From positions 62,001 to 126,000 of the forward strand of contig NZ_SDIC01000003.1 in the NCBI RefSeq assembly GCF_004116405.1: a DNA stretch of 64,000 nucleotides. The letters are read 5' to 3'. The notes under the pieces were generated by a model, which searched no databases, was not told the DNA's origin, and saw only the letters and a program-made list of their open reading frames with translations. The DNA is from Halegenticoccus tardaugens (GTDB lineage Archaea; Halobacteriota; Halobacteria; Halobacteriales; Haloferacaceae). The translations under genes were made by a program, and so were the position numbers. Every line of letters starts with the position of its first letter. Within the stretch, counting starts at the first letter, position 1. Shown here in pieces: positions 57,241 through 64,000 of the stretch.

Positions 57241-57352
57241 GAAAAGCTTATACCACATCGGATATAATCATACCCGTACTGAGTAAAGAGCGTTGAATGA
57301 AGAGGTGTATATGTATAGTTGTTGTCTAGTTTTGGCAGATGATTTCGCACCG
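57241..57352. other. AT-rich putative duplex unwinding element
   Basis: About 110 bases clearly richer in A/T than the surroundings, including GGATATAATC and TGTATATGTATAG, bracketed by inverted ORBs 9 and 10. Position and composition fit the DNA unwinding element of an archaeal origin. Confidence 0.65.
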
Positions 57353-57381
57353 GCGACACTCCCCCTCTCCACCTCCCGGCG

Positions 57382-57403
57382 TCTCCACCGGAAACGAAGG
57401 GGT
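57382..57403 (+). repeat. ORB-like element 10 in oriC
   Basis: Plus strand TCCACCGGAAACGAAGGGGT, immediately right of the AT-rich core and in the opposite orientation to elements 7-9. The G-string continues as GGGGTGGGG. Confidence 0.8.
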
Positions 57404-57539
57404 GGGGGGCTCGACGTCTGACGGCGTTACCGCGACTACACCGACGTAGCGAAGGCGATAAATATCCTCTCGGTGACGTCCTCATCGAACCTCCTCAGTG
57501 ACGTCCTCATCGAACGTCACGCCGGAGCGGATTTCTCGT

Positions 57540-57561
57540 GCTCCACACGAAACGGCGGGGT
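57540..57561 (+). repeat. ORB-like element 11 in oriC
   Basis: Plus strand CTCCACACGAAACGGCGGGG, same orientation as element 10 and 158 bases beyond it. Confidence 0.65.
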
Positions 57562-58070
57562 TTTGTCGATCTGAACCCCGACAACAGTTGCTCTGGATCG
57601 CGCCCCCGTGATCGTTCTCGTACTCCTCACTTTTTCCGAGCTGTCTCGGGCGGTACGTCGTCGGCAAAATGCGAGCGAGGGAGGCGTGCCCGTGGGCGTC
57701 CCTCGAATCGTGGGACGCTGAACGTGAGCGGGAGCACGTACTCTCTGTTTCTGCTGAAGTACGGAACGGGAGTCCACGCGGAAGCCTCGGTCGTTCGAGA
57801 GAGCGAAGCTCTCGTGATGCCGAACCGCTCGAACCGCTCTCGGCCGATCGGCGGGATGGCCGTGGACGATTTTGAGTCACTCGACCCCGGGGCAGGTTCT
57901 CCCGAACGAAGCCGAGTGGATGGAGTAATGGCCGCGTACCACGTCGGAGAAAGCCGTAATCTTGTATTAAATCTGACAATCGTCTGACGTAGTGCTTAAG
58001 TGAGCGGGGGGACGCTATACCCGCATACGCCCCTCCGCGAACGCCGTTCGGGAGGTGCAGGAGGCTATGG

Positions 58071-58712
58071 ATGGGACTGCTAACAAACATCAAAGATAGC
58101 ATTACGCGGGTCACGGAACGGCTGTTTTCGGCCAGTGAACCCAAGCGAATCGGAATCTACGGGCCGCCGAACGCCGGAAAGACGACCCTCGCGAACCGCA
58201 TCGCCCGCGACTGGACCGGCGACGCCATCGGGCCGGAAAGTCACGTCCCGCACGAAACGCGACGCGCGCGTAGAAAGGAGAACGTCTCCATCGAGCGCAA
58301 CGGACAGACGGTGACCATCGACATCGTCGACACGCCCGGCGTCACGACCAAGGTCGACTACAAGGAATTTCTCGACCACGACATGGAGAAAGACGACGCC
58401 GTCCGTCGTTCGCGCGAGGCGACCGAGGGCGTCGCCGAGGCCATGCACTGGCTCCGCGAGGACGTCGACGGCGTCATCTACGTGTTGGACAGCACGACGG
58501 ACCCCTTCACGCAGGTGAACACGATGCTCATCGGTATCATCGAGAGCCGGGATCTGCCGGTGCTCATCTTCGCGAACAAGATCGACCTCGAGGAGTCGAA
58601 CATCCAGCGCATCTCCAACGCCTTCCCGCAGCACGAGACCGTTCCCCTCTCGGCGCTCGAAGGCGAGAACATGGACGAAGTGTACGACAAGATCGCGGAG
58701 TACTTCGGGTGA
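58071..58712 (+). CDS. oapA: OapA, origin-associated Era-like GTPase
   Basis: A 213-residue GTPase of the Era/Der-like family found beside oriC1 in haloarchaea. G1 is GPPNAGKT at residues 31-38, G3 is DTPGVTTK, G4 is NKID and G5 is VPLSALEG. It has an N-terminal extension (LLTNIKDSITRVTERLFSAS). A GGAGG ribosome-binding site lies seven bases before the ATG. Known work on the Haloferax homologue shows proximity to the origin; its exact function is open. First gene of the three-gene cluster oapA-oapB-oapC, six bases before oapB. Confidence 0.93.
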   Translation: MGLLTNIKDSITRVTERLFSASEPKRIGIYGPPNAGKTTLANRIARDWTGDAIGPESHVPHETRRARRKENVSIERNGQTVTIDIVDTPGVTTKVDYKEFLDHDMEKDDAVRRSREATEGVAEAMHWLREDVDGVIYVLDSTTDPFTQVNTMLIGIIESRDLPVLIFANKIDLEESNIQRISNAFPQHETVPLSALEGENMDEVYDKIAEYFG

Positions 58713-58718
58713 TCCACG

Positions 58719-59111
58719 GTGCCTGAAGCAACCCCAACCGACGGAGCGGACGACGGGGTCCAGATCGACCTGATAAGCGGCGCGCGGATGGACAGCCTCC
58801 GGAGCATGGAGAAGATCCGTCTCATCCTCGACGCCGTCCGCGAGGGAAACATCGTGATCTTAGAGGAGGGGCTCTCCCCGGACGAAGAGTCGAAGCTGAT
58901 CGAGGTGACGATGAGCGAGATCAGCCCCGACGAGTTCAACGGCATCGAGATCGAGACGTACCCCCGGTCGCAAACCGGCGACAAGAGTTTCCTCGGACGG
59001 TTGATGGGCCGCGAGTCGACGAAGAAGCTGACCGTCATCGGACCGGCCAACCAGATCGAGACGCTCCACAAGGACGAAAACCTCATCAGCGCGCTCATCT
59101 CCCGGAAGTGA
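58719..59111 (+). CDS. oapB: OapB, DUF2073 origin-associated protein
   Basis: A 130-residue DUF2073 protein. The start is GTG (PEATPTDGADDGVQIDLISG). The conserved core is GARMDSLRSMEKIRLILDAV and EGNIVILEEGLSPDEESKLI, followed by SPDEFNGIEIETYPRSQTGD. It sits six bases after oapA and is translated from the same transcript. The homologue occurs next to oriC1 in haloarchaea; the biochemical role is unknown. A role in origin activity through OapA is an inference. Confidence 0.93.
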   Translation: MPEATPTDGADDGVQIDLISGARMDSLRSMEKIRLILDAVREGNIVILEEGLSPDEESKLIEVTMSEISPDEFNGIEIETYPRSQTGDKSFLGRLMGRESTKKLTVIGPANQIETLHKDENLISALISRK

Positions 59112-59120
59112 CGCCCGCTC

Positions 59121-60011
59121 ATGCCACACCAGTGTACTAACTGCGGGAAGACGTTCGCCGACGGGTCGAAAGAGATGCTGTCCGGCTGCCCGCAGTGTGG
59201 CGGAAACAAGTTTCAGTTTCGTCCGTCGAGGGACGAAGAGACCGACGCCGACGCGACCCCTTCGGCACCCTCGACACCTTCGACGTCCTCGACACCTTCG
59301 ACGTCCTCGACACCTTCGACGTCTTCAACACCCTCGGACGCCGTTTCCAGTCCTTCCTCTGCCTCCTCTTCACCTTCCTCCCCCTCCTCTTCTTCCTCTC
59401 CACCCTCTTCGCGCGATTCCGCATCCGAAACGGCCCCCCCCGAGTCCCGAAGCTCCGACGGGGACCCCGAGATCTCGAATCCGTCGTCGCCGGCGTCCAG
59501 TTCCGAGTCCGAGTCCCAATCCGAATCCGAATCCGACCACCGCGAATCGAGTATCGGGGGGAGCGGGTCGAAGGGTGACGGACGAGCGTCGAAAATCGAG
59601 GAACGAAGTTCGGAGGCCGAAGACCGAGTGTCCGGATCGGAGGCGGAGACAATCGGACCATCGGGTCCTGAAGACCGCGCACAGGCGAGCGCGCGGAGCG
59701 ACGTCGTTTCGCCGGAGGAGCTCTCCGCGGCGTCGGCGAACGCCGATGTCGAAGCCGCGGACCGGTCGGACCGCCCGCCGAATGCGGACGGTGAGGTCAT
59801 CGAGCCGAAGAGCGACGAGCGGCCGGGTCTCGCGCAACTTCGCGAGGAGCTCAACGACCAGTTCGAGAGCATCAAAATCCTGAGCCCGGGAACGTACGAG
59901 CTAAACCTCATGGAACTGTACGACCGCGAGGAGTACATCATTTCGCTGCAGGAGGACGGTCGATACGTCATCGAAGTTCCGGACGCGTGGCGAGATCCCG
60001 ACGAAGACTGA
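59121..60011 (+). CDS. oapC: OapC, zinc-ribbon origin-associated protein
   Basis: A 296-residue protein. The N-terminal zinc ribbon is MPHQCTNCGKTFADGSKEML with CPQCGGNK (two CxxC pairs). A long Ser/Thr/Pro/Glu-rich linker of about 175 residues, expanded by an 18-base tandem repeat, links it to a C-terminal domain of about 70 residues (DQFESIKILSPGTYELNLME, YVIEVPDAW). OapC/ArvC-type zinc ribbons are the third conserved gene of the origin cluster. DNA or protein binding is likely. The linker length varies greatly in this family. Confidence 0.92.
   Translation: MPHQCTNCGKTFADGSKEMLSGCPQCGGNKFQFRPSRDEETDADATPSAPSTPSTSSTPSTSSTPSTSSTPSDAVSSPSSASSSPSSPSSSSSPPSSRDSASETAPPESRSSDGDPEISNPSSPASSSESESQSESESDHRESSIGGSGSKGDGRASKIEERSSEAEDRVSGSEAETIGPSGPEDRAQASARSDVVSPEELSAASANADVEAADRSDRPPNADGEVIEPKSDERPGLAQLREELNDQFESIKILSPGTYELNLMELYDREEYIISLQEDGRYVIEVPDAWRDPDED
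59270..59323 (+). repeat. 18-base in-frame tandem repeat in oapC
   Basis: Three exact copies of CTCGACACCTTCGACGTC, coding a Ser/Thr/Pro pattern (TPSTSS), followed by a degenerate fourth copy. Confidence 0.9.
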
Positions 60012-60022
60012 CGTCGCTCCCC

Positions 60023-60094
60023 AGCTCGGCTTCGATCCTCAACTCGACGCCGAACCCCAGCTCGACGTCGATTCTCAACTCGACGCCGACCGCC
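60023..60094. repeat. 36-base tandem repeat, two copies
   Basis: Two copies of about 36 bases, starting AGCTCGRCKTCGATYCTCAA; about five differences. It follows the oapC stop directly. Confidence 0.7.
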
Positions 60095-60124
60095 GTGAAC
60101 CGAGGTTTCATCGCCGGCGCTTCG

Positions 60125-60145
60125 ACCCCTCCGTTTCGACTGGAA
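60125..60145 (-). repeat. ORB-like element 12
   Basis: Plus strand CCCCTCCGTTTCGACTGGAA, downstream of oapC. Inverted relative to element 13. Confidence 0.65.
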
Positions 60146-60328
60146 CCGATCATCGTAGACGCGATCGAGTAGATCGTCGAGCATCCGACAAAACGACGTC
60201 GAGATAGATGCCGAAACTCGGCGTGCTGGCCCATAGAGGTCTTCAACGACGAGAAATTCAACGATGGATCTGATTCGCCGTCCGGACCGTCGGCGTACCG
60301 GGTAGGCGAACGAACCGGACCTGGGTCG

Positions 60329-60349
60329 TTCCAGTCGAAATAAAGGGGT
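60329..60349 (+). repeat. ORB-like element 13
   Basis: Plus strand TTCCAGTCGAAATAAAGGGG, about 180 bases from element 12 and in the reverse orientation. Confidence 0.65.
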
Positions 60350-60383
60350 CATCGATTCCGAGATCGGCTCAGTTCGTTCGAGG

Positions 60384-60499
60384 CGTAGATCGCGGCGCGC
60401 AGGAGCCGGACCCGTAGATCGTAGCGCACTGGTGCCGGACTCATGGATCGTAGCGCACCGGCGCCAGATCCGAAGATCGTAGTGCGCCGAAGCCGGACC
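60384..60499. repeat. 29-base tandem repeat, four copies
   Basis: Four direct copies of 29 bases with conserved core GATCGTAGCGCACYGGYGCC (60384-60412, 60413-60441, 60442-60470, 60471-60499); copies differ by several bases. It lies just before the promoter of the 29-residue membrane peptide. No spacer structure, so not CRISPR. Confidence 0.85.
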
Positions 60500-60548
60500 G
60501 CCGACGCGGATTGAAGCCTTTATGCGCTCGGGGCTACAGCGTGTGAAC

Positions 60549-60638
60549 ATGAGTCAAGCGACGAAAATCGTACTCGGAACGCTCGGCGTCTCGACGGTTC
60601 TGGCGGTCGCGATCCTGTTCAGCATCGCGTTCGCCTGA
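60549..60638 (+). CDS. 29-residue single-span membrane peptide
   Basis: MSQATKIVLGTLGVSTVLAV then AILFSIAFA; almost all one hydrophobic helix with a Lys near the N-terminus. Its TGA overlaps the ATG of the next gene (TGATG), so the two are translationally coupled. A TATA-like TTTAT (near 60521) lies at a suitable distance. Probably a real mini-gene. Confidence 0.6.
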   Translation: MSQATKIVLGTLGVSTVLAVAILFSIAFA

Positions 60639-61483
60639 TGTTCACGGAACGAGCGCTCCCAGACGATCGTTCCAGCGAGATTCCCGACGACCGTTCCGGC
60701 GAGGCGTCACCGGAGCGTCCGACGGATCTCGCGTCGGTTCGCGCGACACACGCGCCCGGCTGTCTCGTCCTCGACGTCGACGCCGACTTCGAGACGATTC
60801 CGTCCGCGGCCGCCGAGGATCTCGGGTTGCTCGCCGACGCGCTGGAGCCGGCGACGTATCCGACGGAGTGGCTGCCTGACGACGCCCCTCCAACGCTGGT
60901 ACGGTACGCGAGCGGCGATTTCACGGTCGGCATGCCCGGTGACGGCACGGTCGCCTGGACCCGGCAGACCGTTCCGCCGGCGGTGCTCGTGAAGGCCCGA
61001 GCGGCCGGGACGCCCGGCGACTTCCTCGATTTCCTCCTCGCGGAAGCGTTCGTTCAGATCGGTCTCGACGTTCCCGAACACTTCCTTCCCTTCTTCGGGG
61101 AGCGATACCGCGCGCTCGACGACGCCGTTCCGCTCGGCCCGAACGCGGTGTACCAGATCGCCGTCGCGCTGTACGAGGCGTGGCTCGGCCTGCAGACCCG
61201 CCCGGTGTTCGGATCGTGGGAGAGCGACCTTCCCCGCCTGTACGGCGCGTGGACGGACGCTGGAACGCGTCTCGAAGGTCGCCTCGCGGACCTCCCGAGC
61301 GCCGTGGCGACCGGCCGAACTGACTTCGCCGACGCGGCGGAGTTCGCCTGCGCCGCGATCAAACACGGGCTCGACATTCCCGCCCCCTTCGCGGCGCTCG
61401 ACACCGAGGCGTACCTGGAGTACGGCGCGGACTACGCGGTCAGGTGGGCCGAAAAAACGTTCGAGAAGCTGGACGACGGCTAG
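60638..61483 (+). CDS. conserved haloarchaeal protein near oriC
   Basis: A 281-residue soluble protein with no signal peptide. It begins with an Arg/Ser/Glu-rich tail, followed by a domain with LVLDVDADFETIPSAAAEDL, VRYASGDFTVGMPGDGTVAW, FLDFLLAEAFVQIGLDVPEH and a C-terminal FAALDTEAYLEYGADYAVRW. I cannot match a characterised family, but its place after oapC and the coupled mini-gene is consistent with a conserved origin-neighbourhood gene. A DNA-related role is only a guess. Confidence 0.75.
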   Translation: MFTERALPDDRSSEIPDDRSGEASPERPTDLASVRATHAPGCLVLDVDADFETIPSAAAEDLGLLADALEPATYPTEWLPDDAPPTLVRYASGDFTVGMPGDGTVAWTRQTVPPAVLVKARAAGTPGDFLDFLLAEAFVQIGLDVPEHFLPFFGERYRALDDAVPLGPNAVYQIAVALYEAWLGLQTRPVFGSWESDLPRLYGAWTDAGTRLEGRLADLPSAVATGRTDFADAAEFACAAIKHGLDIPAPFAALDTEAYLEYGADYAVRWAEKTFEKLDDG

Positions 61484-61516
61484 CGCGGCGTGAAACGCAG
61501 AACGGCGGCCACCACC

Positions 61517-61611
61517 GTAGCGCGAAAAGCGGATCGACGGCCGCCAACGCGACACGAAAGCGGATCGACGGCCGCCAACGCGACGCGAAAAGTGGACCGA
61601 CAGCCCCCAAC
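61517..61611. repeat. 31/32-base tandem repeat, three copies
   Basis: Copies at 61517-61548, 61549-61579 and 61580-61611 share GCGGATCGACGGCCGCCAAC (third copy diverged). It fills the gap between two converging genes, so it could act as a terminator or simply be a minisatellite. Confidence 0.8.
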
Positions 61612-61631
61612 GTGGCACGAGAACCACAGAA

Positions 61632-62210
61632 TCAGAACTCGCTCGTCACGCTCCCGTCCTCGCGGAGGTCGACGACGCCGTCGAAGAGCGCACGGAAGCG
61701 GTCCTGCGTCTCCTCGTCGTGAACCTCCTTCGAGAGGTGGAACAGCCCGACAGCGTCGTGTTCTTTCAGCAGCGAGCAGAGTCGCTTCGCCGCCTCGTAC
61801 ACGCTCTCGTCGTCGGCGTAGTAGGCCATCTCGGTCAGCGAATCGACGCTGATTCGGCGCTTTCCGGGGTGGTTTTTGAGGAAACTTCGCGTCTGCTCGA
61901 CGATGCCGTCGAGGTCGTTCGGCGAGGAGACGTAGTGAACGTGATCCGACCGTCGTCGGGAGTACCCGCGCTCGACGGAGAGCGCGTCGAGGATGACGGC
62001 GCGGGACTCGTCGACCTCGTAGTATTCGAGTTTCTGTTCCACTTCGCGGGCGGTCGTTCGCGTGGAGATGACGAGGAATGCGTCCGTGTCGGTCTTGAAA
62101 AAGTCGGTGTCGATCCTGTCCGTCTCGCCGATGCTCGGATGGAGGAGAAGTACGCACGTCCCACCGGGGATGGTGTCCGGCGCGTTCTCGATGGCGAGGG
62201 CGTAATCCAT
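61632..62210 (-). CDS. RecA/KaiC-like ATPase-fold protein (DUF7090-like)
   Basis: A 192-residue protein. The fold is suggested by MDYALAIENAPDTIPGGTCV and LLLHPSIGETDRIDTDFFKT, matching the start of RecA/KaiC-type domains, but the P-loop GxxxxGKT is absent. RRISVDSLTEMAYYADDESV resembles a Walker B strand, and HDAVGLFHLSKEVHDEETQD follows. It lacks an ATP-binding lysine motif and is likely a non-catalytic relative. Function unknown; situated near the origin and converging with the preceding gene. Confidence 0.72.
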   Translation of the reverse strand: MDYALAIENAPDTIPGGTCVLLLHPSIGETDRIDTDFFKTDTDAFLVISTRTTAREVEQKLEYYEVDESRAVILDALSVERGYSRRRSDHVHYVSSPNDLDGIVEQTRSFLKNHPGKRRISVDSLTEMAYYADDESVYEAAKRLCSLLKEHDAVGLFHLSKEVHDEETQDRFRALFDGVVDLREDGSVTSEF

Positions 62211-62363
62211 ACGTGACAGAGCGAGTGAACCGACTTAAGACTGAGGGCTTTCGCGGTGCGGATCGGCGACAAATTCGGGTGCGAGCGCGGGGGCGACGAG
62301 CGCTTCGAAGGGAGCGGGGAATGGCGAGCGCTTCGACGGTCGAAGAACGACGATCGATCCGAC

Positions 62364-62795
62364 TCAGAACACGCTGTCGGCCGTCGCCGCGCCAACCACG
62401 CTGAACACGGCACCGACGGTCACGGCCTTGAGGGTTATCACCGCCGTCGGAACCAGCGCGCCGCCAGTCTCCTCGGACAGAAACGTGTCCGGCGCGTCGA
62501 AGGCGAGCGCGAGGATCACCACCGAGAGGTACGAGACCACGATGAGCGAGATGAATCGGAGCGGAATCCCCGCGACGTCGGCCTCGCGGTCAGGGTCGCG
62601 CGCGTCGGCTTTGTACAGCGCGCCGTAGCCGATGGCGAAGACGATACAGACGGTCAGCAAGGTCTGAAGCGCGGACATCCCGATCGCGAGGTTCCACACC
62701 TCTTCCGTCACGACGAACGGTCCGGCGAGCAGAAAGCCGCCGACGACCTGCTGGGCCGTGTCGGCGAGCGCGAACCGGCGATGTCTTCCCACCAT
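62364..62795 (-). CDS. DUF2391-family integral membrane protein
   Basis: A 143-residue protein with four spans. The N-terminal part RFALADTAQQVVGGFLLAGP, FVVTEEVWNLA matches the opening of DUF2391 (TIGR02587-type) membrane proteins. Spans include LQTLLTVCIVFAIGYGALY, FISLIVVSYLSVVILALAF and VITLKAVTVGAVFSVVGAA. Function unknown. Next to the beta-propeller gene on the same strand. Confidence 0.85.
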   Translation of the reverse strand: MVGRHRRFALADTAQQVVGGFLLAGPFVVTEEVWNLAIGMSALQTLLTVCIVFAIGYGALYKADARDPDREADVAGIPLRFISLIVVSYLSVVILALAFDAPDTFLSEETGGALVPTAVITLKAVTVGAVFSVVGAATADSVF

Positions 62796-62837
62796 ACGAC
62801 CCCGCTACGGAGACGCAACCGTAAAACCCCGCGCATT

Positions 62838-64000
62838 TCACCGCTTTTGTCGGCGTTGGTACCGATTCAGTCCGACTCCGCTCGCCACGCCGACGAGCGC
62901 CAGCACGAACGCGAGCAGATGCCACTGGGAGACCCAGTACGGCACGGGCGCGACGTGGCGCAGGCTGGACAGCGCGTAGTCGAACACGGGCAGTTCGACC
63001 GACGTTCGTCCGATCGATCGACGCTCCCCGTCGCCGTCCCCGTCGTACGGCGGTCCTGCGGGGTACTCGTCGCCACCGCGGTCGGCTTCGTAGGGCAACC
63101 CGGGAACGCCCGCGCTCCAGACGACGGCCCCGGATTCGTCGATCTCCACGACGCGGTTGTTCCGGGTGTCGGTGACGAGCGTGTTGCCGTTCGGCAGGCG
63201 ATCGGCGTCGCGCGGCCAGTCGAACCCGATCCCGCCAGCCTCTCGAACCTCCCAAACGATGCGCCACTCGCCCTCGATCCGGTGGAGTTCGACCACGCGG
63301 TCGTTCTCCGAGTCGGCCACGAGCACCTTCCCCGGACCGAGCCACTGCGGGTTGTGCTGGTGGTTCAGCACCTCCGGGTCGCCGCACGCGACGTCGCCGT
63401 CGTCGTCGTAGTCGGCCACCTGACCGGGGCGGACGCAGTTGTCGTCGTCCCCGTCTGCGTCGTCCTCGTTTATCACCTCGACGACCCGCGCGTCGTTCTC
63501 GCCTTCACCTCGTTCGACGACGAGGAGCTGGTTCGCGTTCCGCACGGAGACGAGGTAGCGATCCTCGCCGATGCGGTCCACGTCGTTGATGTGGAGCCAG
63601 TCCGCCGTCGTGGGGTCCGCCGGCGCGTCGTAGTGGTCGCTCGCGTTCCACGTCCACGTTCGCTCGCCCGTCTCGGGGTCGACCGTGAACACGCTCTCGT
63701 ACTCCATGTCGGCGACGACGAACTCCCCGGTCGGCAGGCGCTCGGCGTCGTGGACCTCGCTGTCGCGGCCGGTTCTGACCGGGTAGCTCCACTCGTGTAC
63801 GACCTCGTCGCTCGCGTTTCGGTCGAGAATCCTGAATCCCGTCCGCGAACACGGCGATTCGTACGGTCCGCAGGCGTCTCTGCCGCCCTGCACGTACGAC
63901 GCGAGTATCGTCCCGTCGGGCAGCACCGACACGTCGTGGTACGATTTCGCGGACTCGCTCGTCCACGTCGTCGTCCCGTTCGCGTTGAGCACCTCGACGC
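62838..64000 (-). CDS. arylsulfotransferase-like beta-propeller membrane protein (N-terminus outside window)
   Basis: The gene enters from the right edge; 387 residues are visible. It has repeated propeller blades with HDVSVLPDGTILASY, VHDAERLPTGEFVVADMEYE, HINDVDRIGEDRYLVSVRNA and RDADRLPNGNTLVTDTRNNR. The histidines in HDVSV and HQHNPQWLGPGKVLVADSEN match the ASST/arylsulfotransferase family pattern. An acidic loop (DDADGDDDNCVRPGQVADYD) precedes it. One C-terminal span (HLLAFVLALVGVASGVGLNR) with a basic tail anchors it, propeller outside. Enzyme activity is unproven; many archaeal members lack known sulfotransferase function. Confidence 0.82.
   Translation of the reverse strand, partial: VEVLNANGTTTWTSESAKSYHDVSVLPDGTILASYVQGGRDACGPYESPCSRTGFRILDRNASDEVVHEWSYPVRTGRDSEVHDAERLPTGEFVVADMEYESVFTVDPETGERTWTWNASDHYDAPADPTTADWLHINDVDRIGEDRYLVSVRNANQLLVVERGEGENDARVVEVINEDDADGDDDNCVRPGQVADYDDDGDVACGDPEVLNHQHNPQWLGPGKVLVADSENDRVVELHRIEGEWRIVWEVREAGGIGFDWPRDADRLPNGNTLVTDTRNNRVVEIDESGAVVWSAGVPGLPYEADRGGDEYPAGPPYDGDGDGERRSIGRTSVELPVFDYALSSLRHVAPVPYWVSQWHLLAFVLALVGVASGVGLNRYQRRQKR

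Larger units (their letters stand above)
56709..58070. other. oriC1-type replication origin region
   Basis: A 1.36 kb gene-free stretch between orc1 and oapA. Elements in order: ORB at 56715 (minus), ORBs at 57102 and 57174 (minus), an AT-rich core at about 57241-57352 (runs such as GGATATAATC and GTGTATATGTATAG), and ORBs at 57382 and 57540 (plus). ORBs therefore face each other across the AT-rich core, the expected layout of an archaeal unwinding element. A TATA-like GATAAATATCC at 57457-57467 is followed by two copies of TGACGTCCTCATCGAAC (57474-57490 and 57499-57515). ORFs at 56726-57267 and 57538-57987 are unlike neighbouring proteins and were not called as genes. Confidence 0.85.
60012..60548. 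other. gene-free gap with repeats and an ORB pair
   Basis: This 537-base stretch has no supported gene. It holds two copies of a 36-base repeat (60023-60094), an inverted ORB-like pair (60125 and 60329), a 29-base tandem array (60384-60499) and, near 60517-60530, a promoter-like GCCTTTATGCGC before a 29-residue membrane peptide gene. Confidence 0.6.

Noticed and set aside
56692-57267. A 191-codon ORF inside oriC (and a 149-codon ORF on the other strand)
   Set aside because: It spans three ORBs, lacks halophilic codon bias and has no recognisable domain; the region is explained as origin.
57538-57987. A 149-codon ORF between ORB 11 and oapA
   Set aside because: Starts inside an ORB, Arg/Ser-rich, no domain. 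Kept only as part of the unexplained stretch.
59257-59266. ACCCCTTCGG in oapC as an ORB
   Set aside because: No following TTTC/GGAA dyad; it is part of the coding repeat region.
60384-60499. CRISPR array
   Set aside because: The 29-base units are directly adjacent with no spacers and no cas genes are near; it is a tandem repeat.

Overview
The window is a GC-rich chromosomal segment of a haloarchaeon (class Halobacteria). Proteins are acidic, third positions are G/C-rich, many starts look leaderless with a TATA box about 25-30 bases upstream, and markers such as archaeal PurO, Hef, Hel308, the PolD small subunit, Orc1/Cdc6 and DUF7344-type proteins are present. No insertion sequence, integrase, phage gene or CRISPR array was seen. 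It reads as core chromosome. The genus cannot be fixed from the sequence alone.

Layout. 1-9 kb: a partial ArsA-type ATPase, a CobW-type metal chaperone, an SRPBCC protein, a TylF-like methyltransferase, a GNAT protein, uracil phosphoribosyltransferase and a large S9 peptidase. 9-13.6 kb: a TAXI-type TRAP importer operon (lipoprotein binding protein, DUF1850 protein, fused permease). 13.6-23 kb: gamma-glutamyltransferase, a DadA-like oxidase, a YigZ protein, an ACT regulator, hisB, hisA and the metY-metX methionine pair. 23-34 kb: a trypsin-fold protease facing a decayed metallo-beta-lactamase gene, a class V aminotransferase, ligA, an ABC exporter, uvrC and a TrmB-type regulator. 34-44 kb: a structured non-coding stretch before a small membrane protein, mdh, a zinc-ribbon protein, two small paralogues sharing a YGxPQHER motif, Hef, a ferredoxin, and Hel308 coupled to Cgi121. 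44-52 kb: a DUF7344 membrane protein, tRNA-Gln(CTG), purO, a phosphoesterase, tryptophanase, aspartate kinase, a 2-hydroxyacid dehydrogenase and a GNAT protein.

51.8-64 kb is the main feature: what looks like the major replication origin (oriC1 type). It holds the PolD small subunit, signal peptidase I, an orc1/cdc6 gene, a non-coding region of about 1.36 kb with an AT-rich core between inverted origin recognition boxes (ORBs), and the three conserved origin-associated genes oapA-oapB-oapC. Further conserved haloarchaeal genes follow, including a RecA/KaiC-like protein, a DUF2391 membrane protein and a partial arylsulfotransferase-like beta-propeller protein.

The most unusual observation is that ORB-like elements are not confined to the origin. 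Thirteen can be read between 44.26 and 60.35 kb. They include inverted pairs inside the PolD small-subunit coding sequence, between the signal peptidase and orc1, and downstream of oapC, plus two same-orientation copies flanking the DUF7344 gene. The same 53-61.6 kb interval also carries a cluster of short tandem repeats, both in-frame (polD, orc1, oapC) and intergenic.
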